From the NCBI RefSeq assembly GCF_902168135.1, contig NZ_CABHOL010000021.1:1-64000 (forward strand): a stretch of DNA of 64,000 nucleotides, in the 5' to 3' direction. The notes beneath the pieces are model-generated. The model did not search any database. It was not told the DNA's origin and saw only the letters and a program-made list of their open reading frames with translations. Position numbers and translations under genes: made by a program. This document shows positions 62,709 through 64,000 of the stretch, one piece after another; positions within the stretch are counted from its first letter, which is position 1; each line of letters opens with the position of its first letter. Source of the stretch: an uncultured Fluviicola sp. GTDB lineage: Bacteria; Bacteroidota; Bacteroidia; Flavobacteriales_D; Crocinitomicaceae.

Positions 62709-64000
62709 ATGAAATCGATATTAGCATTCCACAAATACACTTTTTCGTATAAAGCTCCGGCTATACTTACGATCTTTTACAACTTGCTTTTCGTGATATT
62801 CAATCTCATTTCCATGATTTTGTTTATCCCCTTTTTGCAATTGATCTTTAAACCGGATCAGATCACGAATTTACCTGAACCCATTTACAATGGCGGATTT
62901 GTTGCGTTTTTTCTTTACTGCAAAGACCTCTTCAATTATACCATGCAGGAAATGGTGAAAGAAGATCCGAAGGAAGCCTTATTATTTGTTTGTTTTGCCG
63001 TATTGATTGCTTTTTTCCTGAAAAATCTCAGCCGTTACGGAGCCATTTGGTATCAGTCACAATTGAGAATGGCGGTTGTTCGTGATGTAAAAGACCAGAT
63101 TTTTTCCAAAGCAATGAAGCTTCCGCTTTCTTTTTACACGGAGGAACGCAAAGGAGATCTGATGTCACGAATGAGCAGTGACGTAGGCGAAATTGAAATT
63201 GCGGTGGTAGCTATTTTGGAATTGATTTACCGGGAACCTTTCGCTATTATCATAACCGTTGGCTCTTTGTTATATATCAGCCCGCAACTAACGCTAATCT
63301 CTTTTATTCTTCTTCCGGTTTCCGCATTTGTCATTTCACGCATAGGTAAAAGCCTGAAACGTACCGCCAAACAGGGACAGGAGCAAAACGGGATTGTTTT
63401 TTCGACCATTGAAGAAGCCTTGGGCGGCATTAAAATCATTAAAGCCTTCAATGCTATTCCGTTCATGACCGAGCGTTTTCGTAAGATCAACCTGAGACAT
63501 CAGCAATTAATTACCCGTACATTCCGCAAGAAAGACCTTTCTCCTCCATTGAATGAATTCCTGGGAGCAGCCGTGATGATCTGCCTGGTTTGGTTTGGCG
63601 GTGTGATGATCCTGGATAAGGATGTAAACAGTTTAACCGGAGAAGGTTTCATCACCTTCATCATTGTATTTTCCCAGCTTTTAAGACCTATCCAGGGAAT
63701 TGCAACTGCTGTAGGAAACCTTAATAAAGCAGAAGCTTCCCGTGACCGGATCAATTCCATTTTGGATATGGATGAATCCATTTACGAAGCTGAAAACCCG
63801 AAGAAACTGGAAGGACTGAAGAATGAAATCCGGTTGGAAGGCGTGAGTTTCAAATACAAAGACGAATGGGTTCTGAAAAACATCAACTTTGATCTGAAAC
63901 GCGGTAAGACCATTGCTTTAGTAGGGGAATCGGGAAGCGGTAAATCAACCATTGCCGACCTGCTTCCGCGCTTTTACGACGTGAATGAGGGCGCCATCTA
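62709..64000 (+). CDS. ABC exporter, permease-ATPase fusion, MsbA-like (3' partial)
   Basis: 430 codons are visible and the frame is open to the right edge. Transmembrane domain with helices such as APAILTIFYNLLFVIFNLIS and EALLFVCFAVLIAFFLKNLS; coupling segment RYGAIWYQSQLRMAVVRDVKDQIF; MKLPLSFYTEERKGDLMSRMSSD is the classic MsbA/ABC-B helix region. The ATPase domain begins IRLEGVSFKYKDEWVLKNINFDL and reaches Walker A VGESGSGKSTIADLLPRFYD near residue 406; signature and Walker B lie beyond the window. Likely exports a lipid (lipid A or similar) or another hydrophobic substrate. ATG at 62709 sits 6 nt after an exact -7 box. Confidence 0.93.
   Translation, partial: MKSILAFHKYTFSYKAPAILTIFYNLLFVIFNLISMILFIPFLQLIFKPDQITNLPEPIYNGGFVAFFLYCKDLFNYTMQEMVKEDPKEALLFVCFAVLIAFFLKNLSRYGAIWYQSQLRMAVVRDVKDQIFSKAMKLPLSFYTEERKGDLMSRMSSDVGEIEIAVVAILELIYREPFAIIITVGSLLYISPQLTLISFILLPVSAFVISRIGKSLKRTAKQGQEQNGIVFSTIEEALGGIKIIKAFNAIPFMTERFRKINLRHQQLITRTFRKKDLSPPLNEFLGAAVMICLVWFGGVMILDKDVNSLTGEGFITFIIVFSQLLRPIQGIATAVGNLNKAEASRDRINSILDMDESIYEAENPKKLEGLKNEIRLEGVSFKYKDEWVLKNINFDLKRGKTIALVGESGSGKSTIADLLPRFYDVNEGAI

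Noticed and set aside
1-64000. tRNA, rRNA, prophage or insertion sequence
   Set aside because: Spacers were read on both strands; no tRNA-like cloverleaf with a CCA-proximal TTCGA arm, no rRNA segment, transposase or integrase was seen.

Overview
The window looks like a chromosomal stretch of a Bacteroidota bacterium of the Flavobacteriales, most like the Crocinitomicaceae/Fluviicola group. The evidence is a set of type IX secretion (T9SS) hallmarks: CHU_C/type B and type A C-terminal sorting domains, two PorP/SprF-like proteins and a PorE-like TPR/propeller/OmpA lipoprotein-type protein. It also has many TAnnTTTG promoter -7 boxes, a two-component-type propeller sensor, and KdtA (so an LPS outer membrane). 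The family-level placement is inference. No rRNA, tRNA, CRISPR array, prophage or insertion sequence was seen.

Layout. 1-6.9 kb (+): T9SS cargo proteins, a tandem trio of paralogous lipoproteins, and a four-domain fasciclin protein. 7.0-12.7 kb (-): nucleotide-sugar genes (WbpD-like acetyltransferase, UDP-glucuronate decarboxylase, UDP-glucose dehydrogenase, WbpE-like aminotransferase) preceded by a PBP4-type DD-carboxypeptidase. 13.0-19.1 kb (+): polysaccharide assembly (GT4, Wza-like export lipoprotein, Wzc-like tyrosine autokinase, RfbC epimerase, WecA/MraY-like phosphosugar transferase). Then come a lytic transglycosylase and uvrA (+), followed by a 0.6-kb spacer that may hold a small minus-strand transcript. 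23.8-32.6 kb (-): a T9SS operon of a 1891-residue type B adhesin, a PorP/SprF protein and a PorE-like protein. 33-38.7 kb: LOG-family phosphoribohydrolase, KdtA, an outer-membrane protein, and a LolE-like permease whose start codon overlaps, head to head, that of a NamZ-type muramidase.

38.8-42.4 kb (-): a sulfide/persulfide module (Crp/Fnr regulator, TauE/SafE exporter, CstB-like persulfide dioxygenase-rhodanese, DUF983, DUF6132). Two of its promoters carry the same 22-bp element at identical spacing. 42.6-45.1 kb (+): a DNA-alkylation-repair operon with Ada split into separate polypeptides (AraC-AGT, stand-alone Ada zinc domain) plus two Fe(II)/2-oxoglutarate dioxygenases, one AlkB-like. 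45.4-51.8 kb: purE (-), a second type B cargo/PorP pair and a PlsC acyltransferase (+). 52.0-55.2 kb (-): hpt, adk, obg, PAP2 phosphatase, crcB. 55.4-60.9 kb (+): purK and a 1414-residue propeller/7-TM/PAS/SpoIIE-phosphatase sensor. 61.1-62.6 kb (-): rbfA translationally coupled to a LolE-like permease that seems to start at ATT. At the right edge (+) an MsbA-like ABC exporter runs out of the window.

Spacers are unusual. Several hold hairpin clusters built from short words repeated in both orientations (CACATAG, AGTCAAGA, GTTCAA, a 'TACTTTTTGG' hairpin family). Several genes have a TAnnTTTG box only 4-7 nt before the start codon, suggesting leaderless mRNAs. All functional calls rest on sequence motifs read by eye. 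No database search was run.
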